Source: Annona cherimola (Eukaryota > Streptophyta > Magnoliopsida > Magnoliales > Annonaceae). Taken from it: a DNA stretch of 64,000 nt. Each line of letters opens with the position of its first letter. Positions within the stretch are counted from its first letter, which is position 1. The stretch is from NCBI GenBank assembly GCA_030490835.1, contig CM059975.1, positions 55,295,174 through 55,359,173 of the forward strand, written 5' to 3'. The notes under the pieces are model-generated. The model did not search any database, had not been told where the DNA came from, and saw only the letters and a program-made list of their open reading frames with translations. Shown here piece after piece: positions 54,295 through 64,000 of this stretch. The position numbers were made by a program, and so were the translations under genes.

Positions 54295-55662
54295 ATGGCT
54301 CAAAAAGGTGGCGCACAGGCTGGGAAAAAGCACTCTTATGAGGAAAAAGGAAAGCGAAAGGCGGATTCAACACCCTCGGATCCTCCATCCACTCATCGAT
54401 GTCAAAGTTCCGGCATCCATATCAATGAGAATGCAAACCCATCTCCAAAAGTTTCAAATTTTCGCCACCCGTTTGATGAAGATACTTATGTGGGTAAATT
54501 TTCACATCGAATATTTACCAAAGGTAAAAAGGTGGATTTTTAATTTTTTGGTAAAGAGCTGTTTGGATTTGTGCATTGGTTGAAAGAATACGTACTTCTT
54601 GAATTTCTGAAGAAAGACTTTCATATCTATTCGGATCTTATGAAACACTTTTATTTCAACTTAGCACTGGAAGGCACTACTTATACATCCTTTTTGAGAG
54701 GAATTGAAGTTAGTTTCATAGAAGAAGAGTTTGTTGGGTGTATGCTTTTACCAACTCATGTCACTGGTTCATATGAAGACATCGATTTTGAGGAGGTTAT
54801 CTTCTATTTTACACAGAATGAATCGTTAAGTCAGCAACAATATAATTTTACAAATAAGGAATTTTCTAAATTGGATTATAAATTGCTACATTTGGTTGTT
54901 GCACATTATTTTCTACCTAAATGGGGAGGATATGATATAGTTACACTTGATGATTTGGAATTAATGTGGGCAATTGTGAAAAACAAGCCTTATAACATTG
55001 CTAGTGTGATGTTATCTTATATGCCGTCACAGAAAAAGATAGAAAATAAAAGTTTGCCCTATGCTATGTATTTAACAAGGCTATTTCAGAATTTCAACAT
55101 TGATTTGAGAAGAGAAGCGGCTATCAAACTAACAACCTATGATGTGATAAATGAATCTACACTCAAGCGTATGCGGTATACTCGTATTGGTGATGGTGAA
55201 TGGGTTGTCAATTTAGACTTACATGCAGCAGGTCATCAGTCTCCTCCACAACAACAAAGGGTTTTTGTTCAAAGCGATGCTCCGGATATTGGACTTGGTC
55301 GAAGACAAGATGGACAAGATGGTTACTTGGGTGGTGATGGACATCATGGATATCAAGGTGGTTCTCCTAGAGATGCTAAATTTGAAAATGAGCCGATCCC
55401 ACATTCGCCTTTTCATGATAGTGCAATAGTAGAAGTCAATTCTTCAACTCAAAAGCCTACTGACTCGCCTCACATTTCGCCTACCAATCCAACTCCTCAA
55501 GTGGGCACCGCTTTTTCTAAACCCGATTGTGCACCTCAATCTTCAGCAGGTATACCCCTTCAACCATATTCTATCATTGTTGATTTCTCTTCTCTCCAAT
55601 CCTTTTTAGAATATAATTTTCAGCAACTAAATTCTAGAATGGGAACTGACGAGCTGCGTATA
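54295..55662 (+). pseudogene. Extra 3' ORF of SIRE-like copia (plant transposon-protein type)
   Basis: ATG 54295 starts MAQKGGAQAGKKHSYEEKGK, a basic N-terminus. A TAA at 54541 interrupts the frame, which then stays open to 55728. The core (residues after the stop) reads FLRGIEVSFIEEEFVGCMLL, FSKLDYKLLHLVVAHYFLPK, IVTLDDLELMWAIVKNKPYN and IASVMLSYM. This resembles the 'putative plant transposon protein' region found downstream of pol in plant retrotransposons. A Pro/Ser-rich tail and FSSLQSFLEYNFQQLNSRMG follow. From about 55663 the frame is in the Athila LTR, so the true C-terminus is missing. No signal peptide or transmembrane segment is seen, so an envelope role is not supported. Confidence 0.6.
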
Positions 55663-57215
55663 TGTCAACTAAAATGCTCCCTATTTACGCAAGTATACAT
55701 GCCGTATCAAGTAATAAAGAGTGAGTAAAGTATAGTTCCCAAGAGGAATTGTTAACCAAAATTATTAATTAGTTAAACTGCTTTCGATGGGTGGAAAATT
55801 CTGAGTTTATGATTTAACTAAACTAACAATTGTAATGAGAAATTAGAGTAGAGATTACGAGACTACTGGTTACTAGAAACGAGTTTACTGATTAGGGATG
55901 ACAGATGGATAGCTCGGAACCCTTAATCTAAACTATATTGCTTTGGTTCTTTTTAATTGGATTGCATATGGATTTACTAGCTCAAGTTCATGTATCTTTA
56001 TATATGTCTTCCAACATTATATGAAGCTAATTACACCCTTTTTAATTGCTATGTTCCTATGCCATTAAATAAAGTGAAATTGATAAGTTCATAACCTGTA
56101 TAATGACTACACAAGGTTTAACGGTATATTCATATCCGTTAAATAACTCCCCTTACAAAAGGTAGAAATCTATGCCTTGCACATGGATCTGGCAAAGATT
56201 TTTCTCTTCCAAGGATAAATCAAGAAATTAAATTATATTACAAGGTAGCTACTCTTGTAAAAAGCATTAAATCCACACATGTAAAGGTAAATCATACACA
56301 GTCATATATAAAATCAAATATTCATTCCTGAATATTCTAAGAACCAGGAATCAATATAGTTTAGAATTCAAATCATCCTAACTCTCCATCTAATGGAAGT
56401 TTAGTTCAAAGACATGATTTCAACATCCATTACATCAATGTAAAAAGTATCCATGAAAGTAGAGAAAGAAAAGTGAAGAGAAATAGAAAAAACTGTTTTC
56501 CGGCAGTTTCCACCAATGGGGTTGAATTCTCTCTTGAATCCGTGCTTTGATCGCGACTTCCTCTTTCTCTGGCTTGGAAATTCATCTCTGGTCTCTCTCT
56601 CTCTCTCCCTCCTCCTCGCGCGCGAACCCCCTAGAAACTATTTATAGAGTCCCTTTGTGCAGCTTACGCACTGAAATTTGCACGTATGGATGCGTATTGG
56701 TGCCTAGGCCCCAACTCTCTGTGTGTTGGGCAACTTGGACACATTCTGTAAACCCTAGGAGTCCATGCTTCGGTGCCTAGGCGCCAACTCCCTGGACTTT
56801 CATGGCTTGGAGCTTCTCCTTGACACATTGTGGTTGATCATGCCTGGCGCCTAGGCGCCAACTCCCCGGAAGCAGTGGCTTCAAAAACTTCTGAACTTTG
56901 CCTAAAAAATGGCCTAAGCATGTAGGGTGGCGCCTGGGCGACAACCTCCTACCTCTGACTTGTCTCAATCTGCATTCGGATCGCCCACTTTGACTTCATA
57001 TGTCTCGTCCTTCCTGTAAAAGATGGAAAAACTAAGTAAATGAACTAAAAATGCCTAAATAATGCTAAAAATGCCTAAAAACTAAATAATGTTCCTAAAA
57101 TGCAAAGCGAGTGAAAATTAAGCTAAATGGATGCAAATTGAACCTAATCTCTCGAACTAATGCCCAGAACAAGTCTAAAATTGGCCATGATAACTCGTAA
57201 AAATGCGAGTTATCA
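55663..57215 (-). repeat. Athila 3' LTR (about 1.55 kb)
   Basis: On the minus strand it begins TGATAACTCGCATTTTTACG at 57215, right after the polypurine tract. This start is itself a hairpin (tgataactcgc/gcgagttatca). The proposed end is ...TTTTAGTTGACA at 55663, chosen because the copia ORF is open up to this point and the text fits the relic at 4820-5460. The far end cannot be verified without the other LTR. It contains four GC-rich gcgcctaggcgcc-type palindromes (56697-56945). Confidence 0.65.
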
Positions 57216-57230
57216 CTCCCCCAAACTTAA
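57216..57230 (-). other. Polypurine tract of the Athila element
   Basis: On the minus strand it reads taagtttgggggag, immediately before the LTR start TGATAACTCGC. This is the standard plus-strand primer of plant Athila/Tat elements. Confidence 0.85.
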
Positions 57231-58576
57231 ATATTGCTAGTCCTCGAGCAACACATGCAAACAGTATGACTGAATGACTGAATGAATCAATGAATGAATG
57301 CCGACTCTGTCAACTCCGTTTGCTTCTTGTTACGCTTTGATCAATCCACTTATCTATTTCACAAGGTCCAGATTAATTTAACTTGAAAAATCCTTCCTTA
57401 CACAAACAAGGCATGCATTTTCATTTTCAAACTAAGTTATATGTGGATGCTAAGATTCCATAGTACAAAGTCATAATTCAACACGTTAATCTTCCATTCG
57501 ATCAGAAAATTGGTTAGAAAATTAATGAACACAAGCAAACCAAGGATTAAGCTAAATACACTGGTCACAGACAATGGTGTCAACTCACTGGATTCAATTT
57601 CTACAAACTGCTCGTTCTTTTTTCCCCCCAAACTTATTGCAAAAATTCTCCTCACCATGTTTCAGGATATCTGGAGATCTTTTTTTTTGGTTCCCCTCAC
57701 CATATTTCAGGTTATCTAGGGAGAATTTTGATTTTAAAGCGTTATTATTGTGATTTTCTATTGCTTTTTATGCGAACCTTGCTATTGTTGATGCCAAGTC
57801 CCGGTTACTCAGCTTAGGTCAACCACCCCCTTTTATTTTTTTGATGCCTTGTTAAGGGTACTGAACATATTTGAGTAATTCCTGTGAAATAATACCATTT
57901 TTGAAACCATTAAAATACTTGGTCAGCATTTATTTAATTCAATTCTCATCATCTCGGTCTGAAAGATATGTTTGCAATTGAATTAGAACAATGTATTATG
58001 AAATTCCTTTTAATTCTTTCACATGTTAATTTCAACCTGCTTTTATACTTGGTTTTTAATCTGAATTGCCTATTCTTTCATGAATTCAGTTTCAAGTCAA
58101 AATTAATCACAACCTTATACATTTTCAAAATAAGATGGATTGAAACTTTCATTAACTAGAATTGACATTCATGCAACATAAAATAAAACATGAAAAGTTG
58201 AAAAACTCACATAAAATAAAATATGCAAAACTAAACTATGGTTGAGAATTATACACTCCCCAAAACTTGAGAGATGCATTGTCCTCAATGCATGATGACC
58301 TAAAATGAACTAATAATGAAAATACAATGAAAAGTAAAAATAAAAGAAAAATAATATGAAAGGACTGGGACTCCCTTATGAATCGGACTCCGTCGCGTCC
58401 TCGTCGTCACTGTCATTAGGCTGGGGCTGGGACTGCTGCTCGAAGCAGGCTCGGACCATGATCTCTTCGAAACTAAGCTCCAACTCACCAAAAACAAAAA
58501 TCAAAATAAAAATGAGTGATGGGTTGCCTCCCATCCAGCGCTGAGTTTATCGTACTCCACTCGACATTCTCACTGT
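57231..58576 (-). other. Athila non-coding region between integrase and 3' LTR
   Basis: No long open frame. Some Athila elements carry an env-like ORF here; none can be recognised. Small frames (57437-57719, 57968-58159, 58300-58544) have no domain. A duplicated 'cctcaccat' followed by 'tttcaggatatctggaga' or 'tttcaggttatctaggga' lies at 57650-57725. Confidence 0.6.
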
Positions 58577-59690
58577 TCAATCCTCTTTCAGTTCCACCAC
58601 TTCCTTGCAATGCTGAAAATCATCTCCCATATAATGCTTAAGACATTGCCCATTCAGTGCAAAACTATTGCTAGATGATTCGTTGAATATTTCCATTGCT
58701 CCATGTCCAGTTGCCTTTATCACCACGAACGGACCCGACCATCTAGATTTGAATTTCCCTGGAAATAGTTTCAATCTTGAATTGAAAAGCAAAACTCTCT
58801 GACGTGGCTCGAATTTTCGTGTTAGAATCTTGTTATCATGTCATTTCTTCACCTTTTCTTTATAGATCTTGGCGTTTTCATAGGCTTGCATTCAAAATTT
58901 GTCCAACTTGTTGAGTTGCAGTAATCGGCGTTCCTCTACTTGTTGCATGTCCAGGTTTAGTTTTTTAATTACCCAATACGCACTGTGCTCCAGCTCCATC
59001 GGTAGATGACAGGCTTTTCCTTAAACCAGTTGGTATGGAGACATACCAAATTGAGTTTTATAGGCAGTTCGATACGCCCATAGTGCGTCGTCTAGTTTGA
59101 CGGAACAGTCTCTGCGAGATGACCCGATTGTTTTCTCTAGAATTTACTGCAATTTCCTATTGGCCAACTCGACCTGTCCGTTAGCTTGCGGATGATAAGC
59201 TGTCGTCACCCTGTGGTGCACTCCGTATTTGTGTAGAATTGCCATGAACTGCCGGTTACAGAAATGAGATCCTCCATCACTAATGATCACCCGTGGCGTG
59301 CCAAAATGAGTAAAGATGTTATTCTTGATGAATTTGAGAACTGTTTTAGCATCGCCTGCTTGAGTCAGAATCGCTTCTACCCATTTGGAAACATAATCAA
59401 CAGCAACCAGAATGTATTGGTTTCCAAAGGATGGAATAAATGGGCCCATGAAGTCGATACCCTAGACATCAAATATTTCTACTTCAATGATATTAATGAG
59501 AGGCATCTCGTGTCTTTTGGAAATATTACCTGTCCGTTGGCATCGATCGCACCTTTTTACATAAAAATGGGCGTTTTTAAATAGAGATGACCAGTAGAAT
59601 CCCGATTGAAGTATTTTTGCCGCAGTTTCGTTTCCTTGGAAGTGGCCCCCATACGGAGATGAATGACAGTTTTACAGTAATGATTCCTGT
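58577..59690 (-). pseudogene. Athila integrase, with stops
   Basis: Reading on the minus strand, the HHCC finger (CHSSPYGGHFQGNETAAKIL, then YVKRCDRCQRTGNISKRHE) precedes a stop at ~59460. The core follows: GIDFMGPFIPSFGNQYILVA, VIISDGGSHFCNRQF, YHPQANGQVELANRKLQ. All three catalytic acidic residues (D,D,E) are visible. Stops follow at ~59142, ~59020 and ~58890, and the final part (58792-58577: FPGKFKSRWSGPFVVIKATG) is the C-terminal domain. No chromodomain, as expected for Athila. Confidence 0.85.
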
Positions 59691-60304
59691 TCACACTCTG
59701 GAATACATCTCCGATATAACCGATCTGGGTATTGCTTGAACAGATATGGATCATCCCAGAAATAAAATTTAACGTCGTGGAGAAACTTCTTCTTTTGGTG
59801 TGAATTCAACCCTGGAGGCAACATTCCGCTGGCGATGTAATTAACGAAGTCTGCATACCATGGTGGACTGCCTGGGGAAATAGAGAATAGCTGCTCATCC
59901 GGGAACATTTCCCGAATTTGCTCCGTATCGTGAGCTAACTGGGGTCCTTCAAGGCGGGATAGATGGTCAGCGACCTGATTTTCAGCTCCCTTCCGGTCTT
60001 TGATTTCAAGGTCGAATTCTTGTAGCAGTAAGACCCATCGAATCAAGCATGGTTTTGCATCCTTTTTCTCGATGAAATATTTGATGGCTGAATGGTCTGT
60101 GTAAACGATCACTTTGGTGCCCACCAGATAAGCTCTGAATTTGTCAAATGCAAATACCATTGCTAGCAGTTCCTTTTCGGCTGTAGTATAATTCATTTGT
60201 GCCTCGTTCAAGGTTTTTCTAGCGTAATAGATGGAGTGAAAAATCTTGTTCTTCCGCTGTCCCAATACTGCTCCCACTGTGTAGTCGCTTGCATCGCACA
60301 TCAA
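59672..60304 (-). pseudogene. Athila RNase H
   Basis: Open frame of 210 codons beginning [20 protein letters not shown], then [60 protein letters not shown] and [14 protein letters not shown]. The catalytic D, E and D are intact. Its C-terminal part ([31 protein letters not shown]) leads into the integrase finger. It is separated from RT by a stop at ~60318. Confidence 0.85.
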
Positions 60305-60319
60305 TTTGAATGGGAGGTT

Positions 60320-61411
60320 CTATTCTGGAGAAATAATAATTGGTGCAAATACCAATTTCTTTTTCAGCTCCTGGAATGTTTCCATACATTCGCTAGTGAA
60401 TTCGAATGACATATCTTTCTCGAGTAGCGAACATAACGGCTTGGCTATCTTTGAGAAGTCTTTTATGAATCGCCTATAGAATCCTGCATGTCCTAGAAAA
60501 CTGCGAATGCCTTTGACTGAGGTGGGTGGGGGCAATTTCTCGATCGTCTCAATTTTAGCTTTGTCCACTTCAATTCCCTGTTTAGAGACCCTATGACCAA
60601 GTACGATGCCCTCCTGCACCATAAAATGACATTTTTCCCAGTTAAGAACCAGGTTCGTATCTTCGCAACGCTGGAGCATCTTCGATAAGTTGGTTAGGCA
60701 CTCGTCGTAAGAATTTTTAAATACCGAGAAACCATCCATGAATACCTTTAGGAAATCTTCTACCATGTCAGTGAAAATGGCCATCATATAGTGCTGAAAT
60801 GTGCTTGGAGCATTGCATAGGCCAAACAACATTCGCCTGAATGCGAACGTGCCATGAGGACATGTGAATGTGGTCTTTTCTTGGTCCTCCGGTGCTATCG
60901 TAATTTGATGATAACCTGCATAGCCGTTCAGGAAGCAATAGAATTCACGTCCCGCTAACCTGTCCAGCATCTGATCAATGAATGGAAGCGGGAACTGATC
61001 CTTTCGGATAACTTTATTCAGCTTGCGATAATCCATGCAAACTCACCAACCAGTAACTGTCCTGGTTGGGATTAGCTCATTGTTTTTGTTGGAGACGACT
61101 GTCATACCACCTTTCTTCGGGACGCACTGCACCGGGCTAACCCAAGAACTGTCGGAGATAGAGTATATTACACCTGCATCTAACCATTTGATAATCTCCT
61201 TTTGACCACCTCTTTCATGATCGAGTTTAGCCTTCTCTGCGCTTCGATAGATGGCTGGGAATTCTCTTCCACTTGAATCTTGTGCATGCAAAAGGATGGG
61301 CTGATGCCTCTGATGTCTGCTATGGTCCATCCTATGGCCCTTTTGTGATCTCTGAGCACTCTGAGCAGTTTTTTTTTCTTGCACGGGATCAAGTGCAGAA
61401 GAAATAATCAC
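60320..61411 (-). pseudogene. Athila reverse transcriptase with mutated catalytic site
   Basis: The N-terminal part lies in two damaged frames (61411-61043; VIYSISDSSWVSPVQCVPKK is clear). The rest is open from 61036 (MDYRKLNKVIRKDQFPLPFI, YHQITIAPEDQEKTTFTCPH, FGLCNAPSTFQ, LGHAGFYRRFIKDF). The active-site motif, normally FMDD in this lineage, reads VFMDGFSVF. The second Asp is replaced by Gly (codon at 60731-60733). RT needs both aspartates to hold metal, so this copy is catalytically dead even apart from its stops. Confidence 0.9.
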
Positions 61412-61549
61412 CGGGAGTGAGGATTATGCTCCCAGGAGTGCATATCTAAGGTGCTTTGGCAAGGGTTTCAGCTCCAAAATAGGCGGCTCTTCGATTGATG
61501 GCTTCAATTGTTTAAAAGACTCCGGCTTGAGCTCCAGCGATTTAAATTT

Positions 61550-62266
61550 CTATGGGTATCGTGGGAATGTCGGAGGTTGCTGCAAATAATGTATCATTTC
61601 TACCAAATTTGCATCAGATTCATTGACTTCCCCAAGCAACGATGCTTCTAGGATGTCCTTAAAAGCTGAGATTTGGAATTCGGCTTGAATTGCTGAGTCC
61701 ACCATGTTAATCATTAGACATTCCTCTGGGTCATTTGGTAACTGCATCACCTTGAACATGCTAAAAGTAACATGTTCGCTCTTAACTTGCATGGTTAGCT
61801 TTCCAACCTGTACATCGATGATGGCTTTACCCGTTGCGAGGAGGGGTCGACCCAAAATGATTGGCACATCTCGATCTTCTTCATAATCTAGGATAATAAA
61901 ATCAGCTGGAAAGATGAACTTGTCCACCTTGACAAGGACATCCTCAATAATACCTTCCGGATATGTGATGGATCGATCTGCCAGTTGTAGCGTCACTATC
62001 GTAGGTCGGGCTTCCCCAAGGCCCAATTTTCTGAAAATGGACTTGGGCATGAGATTAATACTGGCTCCCAAGTCGCATAGGGCTCTCCCGAAGTACTGGT
62101 CTCCAATCGTGCATGGGATGGCGAAACTCCCTGGGTCCTTGAGTTTAGGAGGCAGCTTCCTCTGCACCCTCACACTGGTTTCCTCTGTTAACGCCACTGT
62201 CTCGAATTCCGTCAACCGCCTTTTCTTTGATAGCACGTCTTTCATGAATTTGGCGTAGCTAGGCAT
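61550..62266 (-). pseudogene. Athila aspartic protease region
   Basis: 238-codon open frame: MPSYAKFMKDVLSKKRRL, then FAIPCTIGDQYFGRALCDLG with the protease site CDLGASINLMP, and VPIILGRPLLATGKAIID, the flap/C-terminal motif. Athila proteases have DLGA in place of DSGA, as here. A stop at ~62267 separates it from gag. About 130 bp between it and the RT segment are non-conserved. Confidence 0.85.
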
Positions 62267-63865
62267 CTATTCTAAGGCTTCGACGAGAGGTATATTAATA
62301 TACTGCTGCTTTAATACCTCTAAGAACTTCTTAAATTGGCCCTCCTTTTTAGTCTTTTCGAATCGCTGAGGAAATGGAGGAGGCGGCCTTGGATTCATGG
62401 TGATTTCAGCGTCCAGTTGCTTGTGGGTAGTAACTGGTTCTTTTGGCTCCTGTGACTGCTGAATCAGAGGATTAGTGGGTTTAGTCACCGATTCTGGTGG
62501 AGTTGCATCAGGTAATTGCTTTTCACTACGCAATGTGACTGCTTGAACCTGTTCTTTGCTTTTTCCCTTCGAGTTTTGCTCGGTGTCGCTCAGCAACGAT
62601 CCTTGGGGTCGGTTGTTCAGGGCTGAGGCCAGTTGGCCTATCTGAGCTTCCAGGTTCCCGTTCGTCGTGATCTGGGATTGCATGAATTGCATAAAGAGGT
62701 TTTCCAGATCAGATTTCTTCTCTTCTCGCGGTGGTGGATTGAACTGCATTGGTCTTACAGGCTGTTGCTGTGGGGGCTGCTGCGAGAATCCAGGCGTCTG
62801 ATTCGGCCTCGTCTAGTTGTTCCATGAGAAGTTGGGATGATTTCTCCAGCCTGGGTTGTAGTTGTTTCCATACTGATTCACTAAGTTTCTCTAGAAATTT
62901 CCCACGTAATTAATGAACTCCGGGTTGGCGGCACATTCATCATTGGGATGGCCGAATTCGCCACACCAAGTGCAAATGTCTGTTGTTGTCGACTGATGTG
63001 GTGTAGACGCCCCTAGCGCGCTGACGTTGGCTGGCCTAGATAAATTCTGAATTTGCCAAGATAAAGTGTCGATGTGGGCCTTTATTGACAAAACTGCGTC
63101 CAGCTGGAGTAGACCCCCACTTTGGCTTCTGTTAGATGGCAGTTGATAAGTATTGGCCGCCATGTTTTCGAGTAGGGCGTATGATTCTTGATAGCTTTTC
63201 CATAGCAAAGAACCGTTCGATGAAGAATCCACCATGTGACGGGTGGAATCCTGGAGACCGTTATAGAAAATCTGAATTTGGACCCACGATTGTATTCCAT
63301 GATGCGGGCATTTTTGGAGCAGGTCTTTGAAGCAATCCCACGCCTCTGATAGGGTCTCCTCTCCGTGTTGCTTAAATGATATTATATCCATCCTCAGCTT
63401 GGCTAACTTGGCAGGTGGGAAGTATTCCTCCAGGAATTTCTGTGCCAAGTCGTTCCATGTGTTGACGGAGTTTGGGGGCAAAGAGTCTAGCCACTCCAAA
63501 ACTTGATCACGCAGAGAAAATGGAAATGTCTGAAGCCATATTGCCTCGTCGGAGACTCCATTTTGCTTGAAAGTGTTCATAATCTGCAGAAAATTCCGTA
63601 GATGGCGGTGCGGGTCTTCAAATGCTAGACCTCCGAACTGCCCAATAGACTGGAGCATTTGAAAAATTACCGGTTTGATTTCAAAATTGTTGGTGTTGAT
63701 CGGAGGAGGTGCAATGCTAGTTTGAATGGCATTCTGGCCAAGCGCAATCAGATCCCAAATGGGTTGGTCCAAATAATCTTGAGGTGGATGATTTGTGATC
63801 TTAATACTTTGGTTTTCCTGTTGCTTTGCGTGAACATTTTCATTTTGGTTCTCGATGCGCTCCAT
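62267..63865 (-). pseudogene. gag: Athila gag, with two stops
   Basis: ATG 63865 (MERIENQNENVHAKQQENQS). The core domain reads LQSIGQFGGLAFEDPHRHLR, FPFSLRDQVLEWLDSLPPNS, FLEEYFPPAKLAKLRMDIIS and CPHHGIQSWVQIQIFYNGLQ. A single zinc knuckle CTWCGEFGHPNDEC lies near residues 298-311. Stops at ~62891 and ~62815 interrupt an otherwise continuous frame that goes on as a Gln/Pro-rich linker (62749-62267: MQSQITTNGNLEAQIGQLAS and FPQRFEKTKKEGQFKKFLEV). Gag forms the virus-like particle. Dead copy. Confidence 0.85.
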
Positions 63866-64000
63866 CGTATGCTATCGGTTTCTAGCCTCCCTGCTCTTGC
63901 GACGCCTTCTCAAATAGGTTCGTTCGGGTTCCGGATCAAAAGGAATAACAATCTCCTTTCCGGCTCTGCTTTGGCGCATGCAATATGAGATAACTCTATG
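63866..64000 (-). other. Athila leader upstream of gag
   Basis: Upstream untranslated part of the minus-strand Athila element. The PBS and 5' LTR must lie beyond the window edge. Confidence 0.6.

Larger units (their letters stand above)
47496..55662 (+). mobile_element. SIRE-like Ty1/copia element with extra 3' ORF
   Basis: 5' LTR 47496-48498, PBS from 48501, gag 48538-49860, protease, integrase, RT and RNase H 50029-53114, A-rich spacer 53115-54290, extra ORF 54295-55662. The 3' LTR is not in the window because an Athila element has inserted into the extra ORF. Stops and small frameshifts occur in most domains, so this copy is not autonomous. Layout and the long downstream ORF fit the SIRE/Maximus group. 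Confidence 0.8.
55663..64000 (-). mobile_element. Athila-lineage Ty3/gypsy element (minus), runs off window
   Basis: From right to left: leader (63866-64000), gag, protease, RT, RNase H and integrase (58577), a long non-coding 3' region, PPT, and 3' LTR (57215-55663). The 5' LTR lies beyond 64000. The protease DLGASINLMP and the gag PHRHLRNFLQIMNTFK-type core indicate Athila. Stops interrupt gag, the gag-protease junction, RT and integrase. It inserted into the 3' ORF of the copia element. Confidence 0.8.

Noticed and set aside
54295..55662. Envelope protein of the copia element
   Set aside because: No signal peptide, transmembrane helix or cleavage motif is visible; the core fits the plant transposon-protein type better.

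Overview
The window is nuclear DNA of a flowering plant. It has one intron-rich plant housekeeping gene, gene fragments of plant-specific families (class I TCP, lectin receptor kinase, MCTP-type C2) and plant retrotransposon lineages (Tekay chromovirus, SIRE-like copia, Athila). The species cannot be named from the sequence. Everything outside the one intact gene is repeats, pseudogenes and AT-rich sequence.

Positions 1-2050 hold four different tandem-repeat arrays: an 81-bp duplication, a ~30-bp minisatellite, seven ~140-bp units and a GC-rich ~15-20-bp minisatellite. A minus-strand TATA box lies between the last two. Positions 2048-4186 are a compact mosaic of at least six gene fragments, all on the minus strand: PABP RRM4, lectin-receptor-kinase catalytic loop, MCTP C2 domain, a coiled coil, TCP and Hsp70. 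The last two are fused in one 293-codon open frame. This looks like gene capture by a transposon and is the most unusual feature here. A decayed Athila-like LTR (about 4820-5460) and three fold-back MITEs (6391-7340) follow.

Positions 7456-21717 (+) carry the only gene that reads intact, the DNA primase large subunit (PRIM2). I could place 19 exons with consistent phases, giving 453 codons and all four Fe-S cysteines. Intron 5 is 5.3 kb and full of MITEs and short duplications. Intron 13 contains a 506-bp tandem duplication and begins with a non-canonical GC donor.

From 27.4 kb onward the window is a nest of retroelements. Two SIRE-like solo LTRs (27412-29048 minus; 35874-37593 plus) each have perfect 5-bp target duplications. 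A plus-strand Tekay element (5' LTR 31408-33923, PBS, a pre-gag open frame, gag-pol to 43985) is split by a minus-strand Tekay solo LTR (34866-40705, TSD caaga). That solo LTR itself contains the second SIRE-like solo LTR. The Tekay element abuts a decayed endogenous pararetrovirus RT fragment (30475-31407). A second Tekay LTR fragment (43986 to about 46430) ends RNase H. Next comes a SIRE-like copia element (5' LTR 47496-48498; gag, protease, integrase, RT, RNase H to 53114; an extra 3' ORF from 54295). That ORF is interrupted at about 55663 by a minus-strand Athila element, which runs off the right edge (3' LTR 55663-57215, then integrase, RNase H, RT, protease and gag up to 63865). Every retroelement reading frame carries stops or frameshifts, and the Athila RT has lost a catalytic aspartate, so none looks autonomous.
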